Origin: Peribacillus frigoritolerans
Lineage (GTDB): Bacteria; Bacillota; Bacilli; Bacillales; DSM-1321
Length of the DNA: 64,000 nucleotides
NCBI RefSeq assembly: GCF_030676415.1
Contig: NZ_JAUUTW010000007.1
Span: 124,001 to 188,000, forward strand
Direction: 5' to 3'
Made by a program: the position numbers and the translations under genes. Shown piece by piece: positions 1 through 9,719 of the stretch. The notes under the pieces were generated by a model that had not been told where the DNA came from, did not search any database, and worked only from the letters and a program-made list of their open reading frames with translations. Every line of letters starts with the position of its first letter. Position 1 is the first letter of the stretch.

Positions 1-60
1 AACAGCCGGAAGTTTCCTTTTTTACATCCCCAAATACTTATAGAATTGGAGTGGTTTTTA

Positions 61-1812
61 ATGGAATTTTCATCCATACACCATAGACCTAATGACAATT
101 ACGGCTATCCCATCAACACTGAAACCCTACATATCCGCCTACGTACAAAAAAACAAGATATCTCCTCAGTTGGATTGATTTTTGGGGATCCATACATTTC
201 AGATAATGGTAAATGGCAGTACGAAGAACTTCCCATGAGTTTGTCAGGCAGCGATAACCGTTATGATTATTGGCATATCTATGTGAAGCCTCCCTACCGA
301 AGAATTCGATATGGGTTCAAGGTATCCTCAGAGGATGAAAGTGCCATTTACACGGAAAAGGGCTTCTTTAAAGAACCCCCCCGAGATCCCGGATGCTATT
401 TCGCGATTCCCTATCTACATCAAAATGAAGTTTTCGGGGCTCCGGAATGGGTCAAGGATACAATTTGGTACCAAATTTTCCCTGAACGATTCGCGAACGG
501 AAACCCCGACAACGATCCGGATGGTGTAAAACCCTGGGGAAGTGAAGATCCGGCCGTGGATAATTTTTTTGGCGGGGACTTCGAAGGGATCATTGAACAT
601 TTGGATTACCTAGTGAATCTCGGCATCAACGGAATTTATTTCACGCCAATCTTCCATGCCCACTCCAATCATAAATACGATACGATTGATTATCTGAGCA
701 TCGATCCTCAATTCGGAACGAAGGAAACATTGAAAACACTAATAACCGAATGCCACAAACGGAATATCCGGGTCATGCTGGATGCCGTTTTTAACCATAG
801 CGGCTACTATTTCCCCCCTTTTCAGGATTTACTCGAAAAAGGAGAGAAATCGAAATATAAGGATTGGTTCCACCCACACAGCTTCCCTCTTAAAGGAGGG
901 GAAAGACCCAATTATGAAACATTCGGTTTTTTTGAATCGATGCCAAAATTGAATACGGCGAATCCGGAGGTGAAAGAATATCTGCTCGAAGTCTCGGCTT
1001 ATTGGATCAAAGAGTTTGATATAGACTCCTGGCGGCTCGATGTGGCAAATGAAGTCGATCAGCCATTCTGGCGTGAATTTCGAACAACGGTGAAAAATAT
1101 AAAGCCTGACCTTTATATCCTTGGGGAAATTTGGCATGACTCCATGCCATGGCTTCGAGGCGATCAGTTCGATGCGGTCATGAATTACCCTTTTACCAAC
1201 CAAGTTTTTCGCTTGATCGCTTCACAAACCATCAATGCACGAGAGTTCACAGAAGAAATGACAGCCATCTATCACAGTTATCCTACCAATGTTTTTGACA
1301 TGACATTCAATCTTCTTGGAAGCCATGATACACCGCGGATTTTCACGGATTGCGGGGAAGATCTAGCTCGAGCCAAGCTCATCCACGCAATCCTGCTGAC
1401 ATTCAATGGCAGCCCTTGTATATACTATGGAGATGAAATCGGCTTAACCGGGGGCATGGATCCAGGGTGCCGAAAATGCATGGTCTGGGAAGAAGAAAAA
1501 CAAAATACCGAGCTTTTCAATGAAATTAAGGCATTGATCCACTTGCGAAAAGAAGAACGGTTACTTGCCAATGACGGGAAGTTCAAATTCCTTGATACAG
1601 CCGGAAACGAAAATATCGTGGCCTACCAAAAGTATAATGAAAAACGTTCTGTCGTGATCCTCATCAATCCGACGGATGTCCAGCAATCCTTTACCCTCCC
1701 TTTGGATTTGGAAGGACGTACACTAACGGATTTAAGAACAAAGGAAACCACACAGGAAGGTGAATTTGAATTGGGCGGTTATCAATATAAAATTCTCGCA
1801 TTCAATCATTGA
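61..1812 (+). CDS. GH13 alpha-glycosidase (neopullulanase / cyclomaltodextrinase / maltogenic amylase type)
   Basis: Hydrolyses alpha-1,4 (and probably alpha-1,6) links of maltodextrins, cyclodextrins or pullulan; no signal peptide, so cytoplasmic. The 583-residue protein has an N-terminal CBM34-like beta domain (about residues 1-120) and then a GH13 barrel. The barrel shows QIFPERFANG, DAVFNHSG, DSWRLDVANEVD (nucleophile D327), ILGEIW (acid/base E356) and LLGSHDTPR (D423), then a short C-terminal beta domain. Length fits B. subtilis BbmA (about 588). An in-frame TTG exists at 46, but GGAGTGG at 48-54 sits 6 nt before the ATG at 61, so 61 is the better start. Upstream neighbours are outside the window, so membership of a maltose operon cannot be judged. 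It converges on asnO and shares a terminator with it. Exact substrate is not resolvable by eye. Confidence 0.9.
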   Translation: MEFSSIHHRPNDNYGYPINTETLHIRLRTKKQDISSVGLIFGDPYISDNGKWQYEELPMSLSGSDNRYDYWHIYVKPPYRRIRYGFKVSSEDESAIYTEKGFFKEPPRDPGCYFAIPYLHQNEVFGAPEWVKDTIWYQIFPERFANGNPDNDPDGVKPWGSEDPAVDNFFGGDFEGIIEHLDYLVNLGINGIYFTPIFHAHSNHKYDTIDYLSIDPQFGTKETLKTLITECHKRNIRVMLDAVFNHSGYYFPPFQDLLEKGEKSKYKDWFHPHSFPLKGGERPNYETFGFFESMPKLNTANPEVKEYLLEVSAYWIKEFDIDSWRLDVANEVDQPFWREFRTTVKNIKPDLYILGEIWHDSMPWLRGDQFDAVMNYPFTNQVFRLIASQTINAREFTEEMTAIYHSYPTNVFDMTFNLLGSHDTPRIFTDCGEDLARAKLIHAILLTFNGSPCIYYGDEIGLTGGMDPGCRKCMVWEEEKQNTELFNEIKALIHLRKEERLLANDGKFKFLDTAGNENIVAYQKYNEKRSVVILINPTDVQQSFTLPLDLEGRTLTDLRTKETTQEGEFELGGYQYKILAFNH

Positions 1813-1819
1813 GGCAATG

Positions 1820-1857
1820 AAAACGGGGCAATGAAAATCATCCGCCCCGTTTTTTTT
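1820..1857. terminator. Bidirectional terminator between GH13 gene and asnO
   Basis: Stem AAAACGGGGC (1820-1829) pairs with GCCCCGTTTT (1844-1853), followed by a T-run on the plus strand and an A-rich left arm that gives Us on the minus strand. It serves both convergent genes. Confidence 0.85.
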
Positions 1858-3703
1858 AATCGATTATTTGGATATCATATTCTTTGAACCATACATGGGT
1901 TTGTGCCAAGTGAGCGAGCAGCTGTGGACCTGACATCAATTGCCCGAACCACGGCACTTTAAAAGCGGCACCCTTGGAATCTACTATATCTGTTAGCTTC
2001 TGTTTATCGAAAAACTCATGCAGGACCGAATTTTTATCCGTCAGTAAGTCTTTCAACCATGCCTGCACACGGTCTGTATATATAGGATTATGTGTTTTTG
2101 GATATGGGCTTTTTTTACGATACAATACTTCATCCGGTAACAGCCCCTCCAAAGCCTTCCTTAGAATGCCCTTTTCACGGTTGCCTTCCATTTTCATTTC
2201 CCAAGGAATGTTCCATGCATATTCAACAAGGCGATGATCGGCAAATGGCACGCGCACCTCTAGACTTGCACCCATACTCATCCGGTCCTTTCGGTCAAGG
2301 AGCGTCGTCATGAACCATAATAAATTTACATAGAAAAGCTCTCTCCGCTTTGCTGCTACACCGCTTTCCCCTTCCAATTTAGGCGTTTCGGCAAGGGTGG
2401 TCAAATAAGCTTCCTGCGCATATTCCTCCAGCTTCAATTTCTCGCGCCATCCCGTTTTCAATAAAGATACCCGCTCCCCGGTCGATCTCATCCATGGAAA
2501 ACCAGCACGATTCAAATCATCCTCACGATGAAACCAAGGATAGCCTCCAAAAATTTCGTCCGCACATTCGCCTGACAGGCCTACGACAAAATCCCGCTTA
2601 ATTTCCTTACAAAACCAAAGTAAAGAAGAATCCACATCCGCCATGCCTGGGAGGTCCCTTACAAGGACAGCTTCTGTTAAATAATCCGTCAACTGCTCTT
2701 GAGTGATGATCGATGAATGGTGAACCGTGTTAAAACTATCCGACATCTTTTTAATCCAATAGCCATCAGAGTTAGGCTGAAAATCATTTGCCTTAAAATA
2801 GCGCTCATTATCCTCATAATCAATGGAATACGTATGAAGCTGGCCTTGCCCTTCTTTTTGATAGGCATTTGCAGCAATGGCCGTTATCGCGCTTGAATCA
2901 AGCCCTCCTGATAAGAAGGTACAAAGTGGAACATCTGATACAAGTTGCCGTGTCACTGCATCTTCGACAAGGAAGCGAACCTTCTCGGCCGTCTCATCAA
3001 GCGTATCCCGATGTTCTTCGCTTTTCACATTCCAATATCTCCAAATCCGGAGGCCTTTCCTTGATAAGGTAAGCGCATGGGCAGGCCTTAATTCCTGGAT
3101 ATTATGAAATATGCCCGACCCTGGCTTTCGGGATGGACCAACACCAAAAACTTCAGACAACCCTTCGCGGTCAATCTCCGTTTTAACATCCGGATGGGCC
3201 AGAATCGCCTTCAGCTCCGATCCGAAAATGAACCCGCCGTCCCTTTCCGCGTAAAAGAATGGTTTTACCCCCATGCGATCTCTTCCAACGAATAATTTCT
3301 GTTCCTTTTCATCCCAAATCGCAAACGCAAAAATCCCATTGAACAAATCAATGCACTTTTCTTTCCATTCTATATAAGAAGTTAGCAAAACTTCTGTATC
3401 AGAATGACCGTTAAAGGAATATCCTTTTAATAATAGCTGTTTACGAATATCCTCGGTGTTATATAGCTCACCATTATAACAAAGCGTATATCTGCCGTTT
3501 TCGTGATTTTTCGTCATCGGCTGTTTTCCGCCTTCCGCATCGACAACCGTTAACCGTTTATGGCCAAAGGCAACATGGGCTTCGCTCCAAACATTTCCTT
3601 CGTCTGGCCCCCGTTTTGCCAACGTTTTTGTCATGTTTTCCAGTGTTTTCGTTTTTGTCCGTAAATCTTTTTGAAAATGCACCCAGCCTGTTATCCCACA
3701 CAT
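1856..3703 (-). CDS. asnO: Asparagine synthetase (glutamine-hydrolysing), AsnO type
   Basis: Makes asparagine from aspartate, ATP and glutamine. The start is fixed by chemistry: the protein must begin Met-Cys, because Cys2 (MCGITGW) becomes the N-terminal glutaminase nucleophile. An upstream in-frame ATG at 3736 would bury it. AAAGGATG lies 9 nt before the chosen ATG. Residues 1-210 are the class II glutaminase domain (RGPDEG, YNGELYN, HSDTEVLL); residues about 230-560 are the synthetase domain with the PP-loop SGGLDSS and SGECADEIFGGYPW. At 615 residues it matches AsnO (about 614) better than AsnB or AsnH. The adjacent yisN and yisL match the B. subtilis asnO neighbourhood; AsnO there is sporulation-associated. 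Confidence 0.9.
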   Translation of the reverse strand: MCGITGWVHFQKDLRTKTKTLENMTKTLAKRGPDEGNVWSEAHVAFGHKRLTVVDAEGGKQPMTKNHENGRYTLCYNGELYNTEDIRKQLLLKGYSFNGHSDTEVLLTSYIEWKEKCIDLFNGIFAFAIWDEKEQKLFVGRDRMGVKPFFYAERDGGFIFGSELKAILAHPDVKTEIDREGLSEVFGVGPSRKPGSGIFHNIQELRPAHALTLSRKGLRIWRYWNVKSEEHRDTLDETAEKVRFLVEDAVTRQLVSDVPLCTFLSGGLDSSAITAIAANAYQKEGQGQLHTYSIDYEDNERYFKANDFQPNSDGYWIKKMSDSFNTVHHSSIITQEQLTDYLTEAVLVRDLPGMADVDSSLLWFCKEIKRDFVVGLSGECADEIFGGYPWFHREDDLNRAGFPWMRSTGERVSLLKTGWREKLKLEEYAQEAYLTTLAETPKLEGESGVAAKRRELFYVNLLWFMTTLLDRKDRMSMGASLEVRVPFADHRLVEYAWNIPWEMKMEGNREKGILRKALEGLLPDEVLYRKKSPYPKTHNPIYTDRVQAWLKDLLTDKNSVLHEFFDKQKLTDIVDSKGAAFKVPWFGQLMSGPQLLAHLAQTHVWFKEYDIQIID

Positions 3704-3988
3704 TTTACACTTCATCCTTTCTATCCGGACTATCAAAAATATATTGGCTCCCTGTCTTAAAAAGATTTACAGTCCCTAAGTATCGATCGGCATCATTCCG
3801 TAGGACCCACTGCCCACAACGCCCGGCGTTGTTAATGAATTGTTGAGCAAAGCATCCCGTGTTTAAACATAGCCTATGCAAAGACGGAAGGATGGTTATT
3901 TGTCCATAATATTTTAAAATATACAGTTATATTTTCATTGGATTTTGACTAAAAAGTAGGTGAGGATTCCACTATTGGAGGTATATGT

Positions 3989-4561
3989 ATGAGTCAGCAA
4001 CAACGAACCAAGTTAATGAACAGGCAAACAAGAGCTTTTACCGAAGGAACAGTGGAAAATATCAATCAACAATGGATTTTTTTCGATGATGAAACAGATG
4101 AGGCCTGCTCCATTGAAGACCATGTTGATAGCATCATTGAAGTGTACAGGGGTGGGCGCTGGCAGCAAGGAGTAGTTGAAGAAGAGGGGAAAATCCTGCT
4201 TCACCGGGAAATCACCTTCTTAAGGGAAAATGAGCCAATTCGGATACGCAAAAAACTGCTCTACTCTTTTGAACGTTTATTGGAAGAATTGAACGACGAT
4301 TCCTTTTTCCAATTTGTAACGACATTGAATTCACTTGATTTTTCTATTTATGATTGTATATATAGTTATAACCAGCTCACTTTTTTAAGGGCCGTCCCTA
4401 ACCAGTCCGGCGTGAATTTCTTCACCTTTGATAACGAGAGCCAAATATGTCTCGTTCAACACCACTTTTCTTATGGGAAAAAGGATCACGATCGTTTTGA
4501 ATTCACCCTGAACACTGGAAAAAGAATCGTCATTGAGAAAGTGAATTCACAATATGGGTAA
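3989..4561 (+). CDS. yisN: YisN-like protein (DUF2777 family)
   Basis: A 190-residue cytoplasmic protein of unknown function. It has no signal peptide or membrane helix and is rich in acidic and aromatic residues. The start follows TTGGAGG (3975-3981). I recognise it as YisN-like from sequence (RTKLMNRQTRAFTEG, SIEDHVDSIIEVYRGGRW) and from its position beside asnO and yisL. It is transcribed divergently from asnO and convergently with yisL. No catalytic motif was seen. Confidence 0.7.
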   Translation: MSQQQRTKLMNRQTRAFTEGTVENINQQWIFFDDETDEACSIEDHVDSIIEVYRGGRWQQGVVEEEGKILLHREITFLRENEPIRIRKKLLYSFERLLEELNDDSFFQFVTTLNSLDFSIYDCIYSYNQLTFLRAVPNQSGVNFFTFDNESQICLVQHHFSYGKKDHDRFEFTLNTGKRIVIEKVNSQYG

Positions 4562-4567
4562 AAGAAT

Positions 4568-4602
4568 ACGGGTAAATGAGATTTCCTCATTTACCCGTTT
4601 TC
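4568..4602. terminator. Bidirectional stem-loop between yisN and yisL
   Basis: Perfect 13-bp stem ACGGGTAAATGAG (4568-4580) with CTCATTTACCCGT (4586-4598) and a 5-nt loop. The U-tract is short on both strands, but the stem is strong and lies just past two convergent stops. Confidence 0.7.
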
Positions 4603-4611
4603 AATTCTGTA

Positions 4612-4953
4612 TTAAAAAAAGTCCATTCCTTGTGGCAGCGAAAGCCCTAAATAAAGGACGAATACAAGCGCTACGATGAACAATATCCACATGGCACTTG
4701 TGCTTTTTCCTTTTTTCGTACGAACCAACACCATTTCCATCGCCGCAATCACGATGATTCCAACAATCATTTTTACTGCGTAAGCACCAAAATCCGTAAT
4801 CAGCATGCCGCCAGTAAGGAAAATCAATAGATAAAACAACCGTGTTATCATATGTAGCATTTTCGCTTTCGGATTTCCACCTTTAAGCATCGAATATGTG
4901 ACAAAGAAAAGAATGATTCCGATAACCCAAGCTGTAATATGCATATGTGTCAT
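4612..4953 (-). CDS. yisL: YisL family small membrane protein (UPF0344)
   Basis: A 113-residue protein with four predicted membrane helices (about residues 4-24, 32-54, 58-80 and 88-108) and little soluble sequence. The start ATG (MTHMHITA) is preceded by GAGGGGG 7 nt upstream; the more upstream ATG at 4980 lacks such a site. Identity rests on sequence and the yisN/asnO context. Function unknown. Confidence 0.75.
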   Translation of the reverse strand: MTHMHITAWVIGIILFFVTYSMLKGGNPKAKMLHMITRLFYLLIFLTGGMLITDFGAYAVKMIVGIIVIAAMEMVLVRTKKGKSTSAMWILFIVALVFVLYLGLSLPQGMDFF

Positions 4954-5086
4954 TTTTTTACCCCCTCGTTCAGTTTCCATTTCATCATATCATAGGCTTT
5001 TACACAAAAACAAAACTAAGGATCTATCCGAATAGGTAAAATCAACAATTTAATGAACATCATTTACATTTCTTCTTAACTGGTCC

Positions 5087-6268
5087 TCACCGGCGCATAA
5101 CCGGCTTTTTACCATATGTAACAAGACGCCAAATATATTCAACCGGTCCGTATTTAAACAGACCCATCCACAATAAGGAAAGCAAAATTTGCAGGCAAAA
5201 CAGGGCTAATAGAAAAACAAATCCTGTGGTATAAGAGACTGATCCATATAAACCAAGGCCATATGAATAAAAAATGGCCGTACATACCATCGATTGGAAC
5301 AAGTAATTGCTCATCGACATCCTTCCTATATACGAAAGCGGGCGGAACAGACGGGAAGCTCCTCGATATTCCGCCAAAAGCGCGATTGCCGTGATATAAA
5401 AAATCGTAAGTAACGGTCCGCCCAAATAATCCTGCACGAATATCGTACCAAAGTGGTATATCGTCAGATATGGCAGAATCTTAACTGAAATGCCCAACAG
5501 CACGCTTATAATCGATATCGCTTTCAATTGTCGTTTATATTGAGTTGGGTTTTGGAGAAAGCCTTGTTTTGCAACTCCTGCTCCAATTAAAAAAAACGGA
5601 AAAATCGATAAAAAAAGCATAAGGGCATTTAATGGGTTGTTCACCATATACCAATCTAGTGCCCTTTGACTCATTATTTCCGTAAATGTACCAGATTGAT
5701 AAACTTCCAAAGACTGTTTCATCATCGCCGAATCAGTCGTAATCGCCATCCCTTCCCTATCAAAAATGCCCATTATAAGAAATAGTGAACCCAATATCGC
5801 AAAAGGCAGGACATAACAAACAGAGCCTAGCAGAATTAAATTCCTGCCCTTCATCTTATAAAAAAACAAAAAGGCAAACCCAAATACAGCATAATTAATG
5901 AGGATGTCCCCATGCCAGATGAAAAAAGCATGAATGCACCCAAGTACCAGCAGGAAACTTAGCCTTTTCATATATAGCAAAGGAAATGAAATACCCTTTT
6001 CTTCACTCCTTACAGCTAGTATGATTGCCCCGAAACCGAACAAAAAGGCAAATAACGGATAAAAGCTGGCCTGTGCGACAATATCACTGAATCTGTACAA
6101 AATTCTGTCCCATCCTCCGGACCACCGCTCGGCACCATCTATGTACAAGAGCGGAGAGTGGAAAGAAGGCATATTCACTAAAAAAATCCCTAAAATGGCT
6201 AATCCACGTAAAATATCGATGCTTACGATCCGTTTACTTTCCTGCAATGGTACCATCGTGCCCTTCAT
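5087..6268 (-). CDS. DUF418 / YeiB-like multi-pass membrane protein
   Basis: A 393-residue integral membrane protein with about 10 hydrophobic segments. The N-terminal signature RIVSIDILRGLAILGIFLVNMPSF is typical of the DUF1624/DUF418 superfamily (YeiB, YrkO, YxaH), related to membrane acyltransferases; the substrate is unknown. The C-terminal part has SNYLFQSM and a GPVEYIWR motif characteristic of DUF418. AGAGGGTG precedes the ATG at 6268; an in-frame ATG at 6286 is less well placed. It lies 39 nt downstream of the MFS gene on the same strand, so the two are probably co-transcribed. Confidence 0.8.
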   Translation of the reverse strand: MKGTMVPLQESKRIVSIDILRGLAILGIFLVNMPSFHSPLLYIDGAERWSGGWDRILYRFSDIVAQASFYPLFAFLFGFGAIILAVRSEEKGISFPLLYMKRLSFLLVLGCIHAFFIWHGDILINYAVFGFAFLFFYKMKGRNLILLGSVCYVLPFAILGSLFLIMGIFDREGMAITTDSAMMKQSLEVYQSGTFTEIMSQRALDWYMVNNPLNALMLFLSIFPFFLIGAGVAKQGFLQNPTQYKRQLKAISIISVLLGISVKILPYLTIYHFGTIFVQDYLGGPLLTIFYITAIALLAEYRGASRLFRPLSYIGRMSMSNYLFQSMVCTAIFYSYGLGLYGSVSYTTGFVFLLALFCLQILLSLLWMGLFKYGPVEYIWRLVTYGKKPVMRR

Positions 6269-6307
6269 AGGTACACCCTCTTTCATCCATAACGATTTAA
6301 CATCTTT

Positions 6308-7582
6308 TTATAACTCCATTGCATCATCTTTGACTTTCGTGACCGCTTTTTGCTTTTTTATCAGTATGACAAACAAGCTCCCCAATAAGCAAAAGATTCC
6401 TGCAAGGAAGAATGCCCATGTATAGGAGTTGAATATTTTGAAGATAAGCCCTCCCCCGTACGCCGCCACTGCTGCACCCACCTGATGGGCCGCGAATATC
6501 CACCCGTATACAATCCCACTTTTCTCCATGCCAAATACTTGCCTTGAAATGCCTATGGTCGGAGGAACAGTGGCTATCCAATCCAAGCCATAAAAAACGG
6601 AGAAGATGATCAATAGACCGATTGAGCCTTCATTTAGCGCAAAAGGCAGTAATACGAGGGAAGCACCCCTTAGAGCGTAATACCAAAACAACAGCCAACG
6701 ATTATCAAAACGATCTGATAACCACCCGGATACAGTCGTACCAATCAAATCAAAGATTCCCATGAAAGATAGCAGTGATGCTGCCGTCACAACCGGTAAA
6801 CCAAAACTAATGCAGTAAGAAATGAAATGTGTGCCGATCAACCCGCTCGTTGAAAGTCCGCATATAAAAAAGCTTCCTGCCAATAACCAGAATTCCTTCA
6901 CTCTCACTGCTTCAATCAACGACTGAAAAGCCATGGCGATGGGGTTCTTTTTTTGGACTGTAACAGCCTCCTGACTTTCCTCTTCTAATCCATATGGAAG
7001 AGTGCCGACTTCCTTCGGATTGTTTTTCATGAATAAAAGGATGATTGCCAGCATGATCAAGCTAAGGACCAAAATTAATCCAATCGCCCATCTCCATGAG
7101 TGATTCTCAATGATAATGGCTAAAACCGGAAGTAAAATGAGCTGACCTGTGGCTGTACTTGCCGTTAGTATCCCGACCGCCAGCCCCCGCCTCTTCTCGA
7201 ACCAACGATTTGCCACATATGGGCTTAATACCGTTAAAAACACTCCAGAACCCAATCCAATGATAATTCCCCAAATTAGCATGAGCTGCCACTCATGCTC
7301 CATGAAAAAAGTGAGGAAAATCCCTGCCAATAAAGTGGACATGGCCAATACCATCATTTTCTTCAATCCAAGCACTTCAATTAGAGCGGCCATGAATGGA
7401 CCCGATAATCCATAAAGAAAAAGACTTATGGCGAAGGCTAAAGAAATGACGGACCGGTCCCACCCGAACTCATTTTCAAATGGTACGATGAATACTCCCG
7501 ATGATGACCTAACGATTCCGGCTACAATAATCGAGAAAAATGTTATGATTAAAATAACCCAGCTATAATGAATACGTTTCAA
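6308..7582 (-). CDS. MFS transporter (oxalate/formate-antiporter-like, 12 TM)
   Basis: A 424-residue major facilitator protein with 12 predicted helices and a central cytoplasmic loop around residue 200. The N-terminal SSSGVFIVPFENEFGWDRS resembles OFA / monocarboxylate-type MFS members. The usual loop 2-3 basic motif appears weakly as GLKKMMVLA. Start: GGGGGAG lies 5 nt before TTG at 7582; an upstream TTG (7597) overlaps that ribosome-binding site. First gene of a likely two-gene unit with the DUF418 gene. The substrate cannot be told. Confidence 0.8.
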   Translation of the reverse strand: MKRIHYSWVILIITFFSIIVAGIVRSSSGVFIVPFENEFGWDRSVISLAFAISLFLYGLSGPFMAALIEVLGLKKMMVLAMSTLLAGIFLTFFMEHEWQLMLIWGIIIGLGSGVFLTVLSPYVANRWFEKRRGLAVGILTASTATGQLILLPVLAIIIENHSWRWAIGLILVLSLIMLAIILLFMKNNPKEVGTLPYGLEEESQEAVTVQKKNPIAMAFQSLIEAVRVKEFWLLAGSFFICGLSTSGLIGTHFISYCISFGLPVVTAASLLSFMGIFDLIGTTVSGWLSDRFDNRWLLFWYYALRGASLVLLPFALNEGSIGLLIIFSVFYGLDWIATVPPTIGISRQVFGMEKSGIVYGWIFAAHQVGAAVAAYGGGLIFKIFNSYTWAFFLAGIFCLLGSLFVILIKKQKAVTKVKDDAMEL

Positions 7583-7860
7583 TGTTCTCCCCCACAATCC
7601 AAAACTCTTAGAATCAACATGATGAAAAAGAAAAACTATAATAATTTGAAATATTTTAATAGTAACACTTTATCGTTAAACAGGAAGCTTTTTATCGAAA
7701 CAAATTCAAGTGCTCCTGAATGACCATCCTTATCCAACAATGGCTTGAGTTACTGTGGCTTATTTACGAATGGAAACATATATATCGCCCTCTCAATCTT
7801 CATTTCATCAGGGTCGATATCTTCATGGCTTAATATGAAACCCATCGAACGGGCAAACAG
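7583..7860. other. Intergenic region without a recognisable gene
   Basis: AT-rich 278-bp stretch between the MFS gene and the terminator of the acyl-CoA synthetase gene. Only short unsupported ORFs occur. It should hold the promoter of the MFS-DUF418 unit, but no convincing -35/-10 pair was found. Confidence 0.4.
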
Positions 7861-7891
7861 AAAAAAAACGCTGATCATTTCTGAACAGCGT
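7861..7891 (-). terminator. Terminator of the acyl-CoA synthetase gene
   Basis: On the minus strand ACGCTG (7891-7886) pairs with CAGCGT (7873-7868) and is followed by eight Us; it starts 10 nt after the stop codon. Confidence 0.75.
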
Positions 7892-7901
7892 CAGCGAAGC
7901 A

Positions 7902-9494
7902 TCAATTAACGAATCTGCCTGATTTCCCCTTAGATTCCCAGTAATCATTACGGAGGTGGATTTTTTGTATTTTCCCCGATGCCGTTTTTGGAAGCTCATC
8001 GACGAACGACACACTGGTAACTGATTTGAAATGAGCTAGTTTTTCCCGTGTGAAGGTCCTTATATCATCCTCCGTTAATTCCACGCCCCTTTTTGGCACA
8101 ATGAAGGCATGCGGCGTCTCTCCCCACTTTTCATGCGGAACGGCAATGACTGCCGCTTCAAGAATGTCCGGATGTTCGTAGAGTACTCCTTCCACTTCAA
8201 TCGAAGAAATATTTTCTCCGCCACTAATGATTATATCCTTTTTGCGGTCAACGATATCAACATTACCATTTTCATCGATTGTGGCCATATCCCCTGTATG
8301 CAGCCATCCATTTATCAGTGTCTGGCTGGTCGCTTCTTCATTTTTCCAATAACCTAACATCACTCCATGACTGCGGACGATGAGCTCCCCGATATCCACG
8401 CCATCATGGGCAACTTCCACACCATTGTCATGGATAACCTTTACCTCACTGCCTATGATGGGATATCCGGCTTTCGCCTTCATTCTGTATTTTTCTTTTT
8501 CCGGAAGATCATCGAATTCAGAACGAATCAGCGAAATCAGACTAACCGGTGTTGATTCAGTCATTCCGTAAATTTGAATGAATTCCCAGCCTAACTCTTT
8601 TTCCACCCTTGTAACGAATGCAGGAGGCGGAGCGGAACCCGCAACAACGATTCGGATATCCTGCTCGATATTCGGAACATTCCGTTCATAATATTGAAAC
8701 AGTGAATTCAGAACCGTTGGTGCCATATGCATTATGGAAACCTTATGCTTTTCAAGTGCATCAAATATCATTTCGGGGCTGGTTTTCCTCAAACAAACTT
8801 GAGTGGCACCATTTGCCGTATAATAAAATGGGGCACCCCACCCATTCACGTGGAACATCGGCAGTACATGCAAATATGTATCGCGGTCATTGACCCTGAA
8901 ATGATGCATCGCACCTAGGGCATGTAAATAGTTGTTGCGGTGAGTCAGCATCACCCCTTTGGGATTTCCTGTGGTCCCGCTAGTATAAAGGAGGCTTGAA
9001 ACATCATTTTCATCCACTGACTCCCGGTTAAAGCTCATGTTATCATAACGTTCCAGCCAATGGTTGTAATCGGTTTCATTTATTTCTTCATCTTTATAAT
9101 GAACGATTATGTGCTCCACCGATTCAAGTTCATCCTTGACAGGGGAAATTAGATGATACAATTCCTGATCTACGAAAAGGACCTTTGACTCGCTATGGTT
9201 CAAAATGAATACATAATCGGCAGCCTTCAAACGGATATTCAATGGAACGATTACTGCCCCAAGTTGAAATACCCCATAAAAGCCTTCAAGCATCTCAATT
9301 GAGTTAGGTGCCAAATATGCCACCTTATCACCCTTTTTGACTCCAAGATCCCTTAAACCATTTGAAAGCTGGTTTACACGGCCGTTCAACTCTGAGTAGG
9401 TTAATACCTTGTCATCTCCAATGATGGCTTTCTTATCGCCATATAGTAAGGCTGCTCGATCTAAGAAATGCGATAATACTAACGGTACGTTCAT
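7902..9494 (-). CDS. Acyl-CoA synthetase (AMP-dependent, ANL superfamily)
   Basis: Activates a carboxylic acid (probably a fatty acid) to its CoA thioester through an acyl-adenylate. The 530-residue protein has the P-loop-like motif SLLYTSGTTGNPKGVMLTHRN (residues about 170-190), YGMTES and GWLHTGDMA, the hinge DRKKDIIISGGENISSIEVE, and a C-terminal catalytic lysine in ELPKTASGKIQK. GAGGTGAGG precedes the ATG. Monocistronic, with its own terminator, and divergent from gerP. It is one of three ANL ligases here and is closest to the long-chain/o-succinylbenzoate-like group. No FadR-type operator was found upstream. Confidence 0.88.
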   Translation of the reverse strand: MNVPLVLSHFLDRAALLYGDKKAIIGDDKVLTYSELNGRVNQLSNGLRDLGVKKGDKVAYLAPNSIEMLEGFYGVFQLGAVIVPLNIRLKAADYVFILNHSESKVLFVDQELYHLISPVKDELESVEHIIVHYKDEEINETDYNHWLERYDNMSFNRESVDENDVSSLLYTSGTTGNPKGVMLTHRNNYLHALGAMHHFRVNDRDTYLHVLPMFHVNGWGAPFYYTANGATQVCLRKTSPEMIFDALEKHKVSIMHMAPTVLNSLFQYYERNVPNIEQDIRIVVAGSAPPPAFVTRVEKELGWEFIQIYGMTESTPVSLISLIRSEFDDLPEKEKYRMKAKAGYPIIGSEVKVIHDNGVEVAHDGVDIGELIVRSHGVMLGYWKNEEATSQTLINGWLHTGDMATIDENGNVDIVDRKKDIIISGGENISSIEVEGVLYEHPDILEAAVIAVPHEKWGETPHAFIVPKRGVELTEDDIRTFTREKLAHFKSVTSVSFVDELPKTASGKIQKIHLRNDYWESKGKSGRFVN

Positions 9495-9616
9495 TTCCTC
9501 ACCTCTTTTATTTTATTTGAAAATTCTGAATTAGTTTTATATTACCATATCTGTTCCCATTTTTTCAATAATATCAGCCGTTGTTATATAACAATATATT
9601 GATAGGCGGATGAATC

Positions 9617-9643
9617 ACATCAATCATGAGTCAACATACAATA
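9617..9643 (+). promoter_or_regulatory. Sigma-K-type promoter of the gerP operon
   Basis: CATACAATA (9635-9643) matches the sigma-K -10 consensus CATANNNTA exactly. An AC (9617-9618) lies 16 nt upstream, the expected -35 element and spacing. gerP in B. subtilis is a mother-cell, sigma-K-dependent operon, so position and sequence agree. The expected start of transcription is near 9650. Confidence 0.65.
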
Positions 9644-9719
9644 CATTGAAACTCCCTTCAGTTATAGGCTCATGCCTAAGATTCAAGGGGAAAACCAGAA
9701 TAAAAAAAGGGTGATTTTC

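Noticed and set aside
829-1203. 124-codon ORF antisense to the GH13 gene
   Set aside because: Lies wholly opposite a well-supported coding frame and has no ribosome-binding site or recognisable motif.
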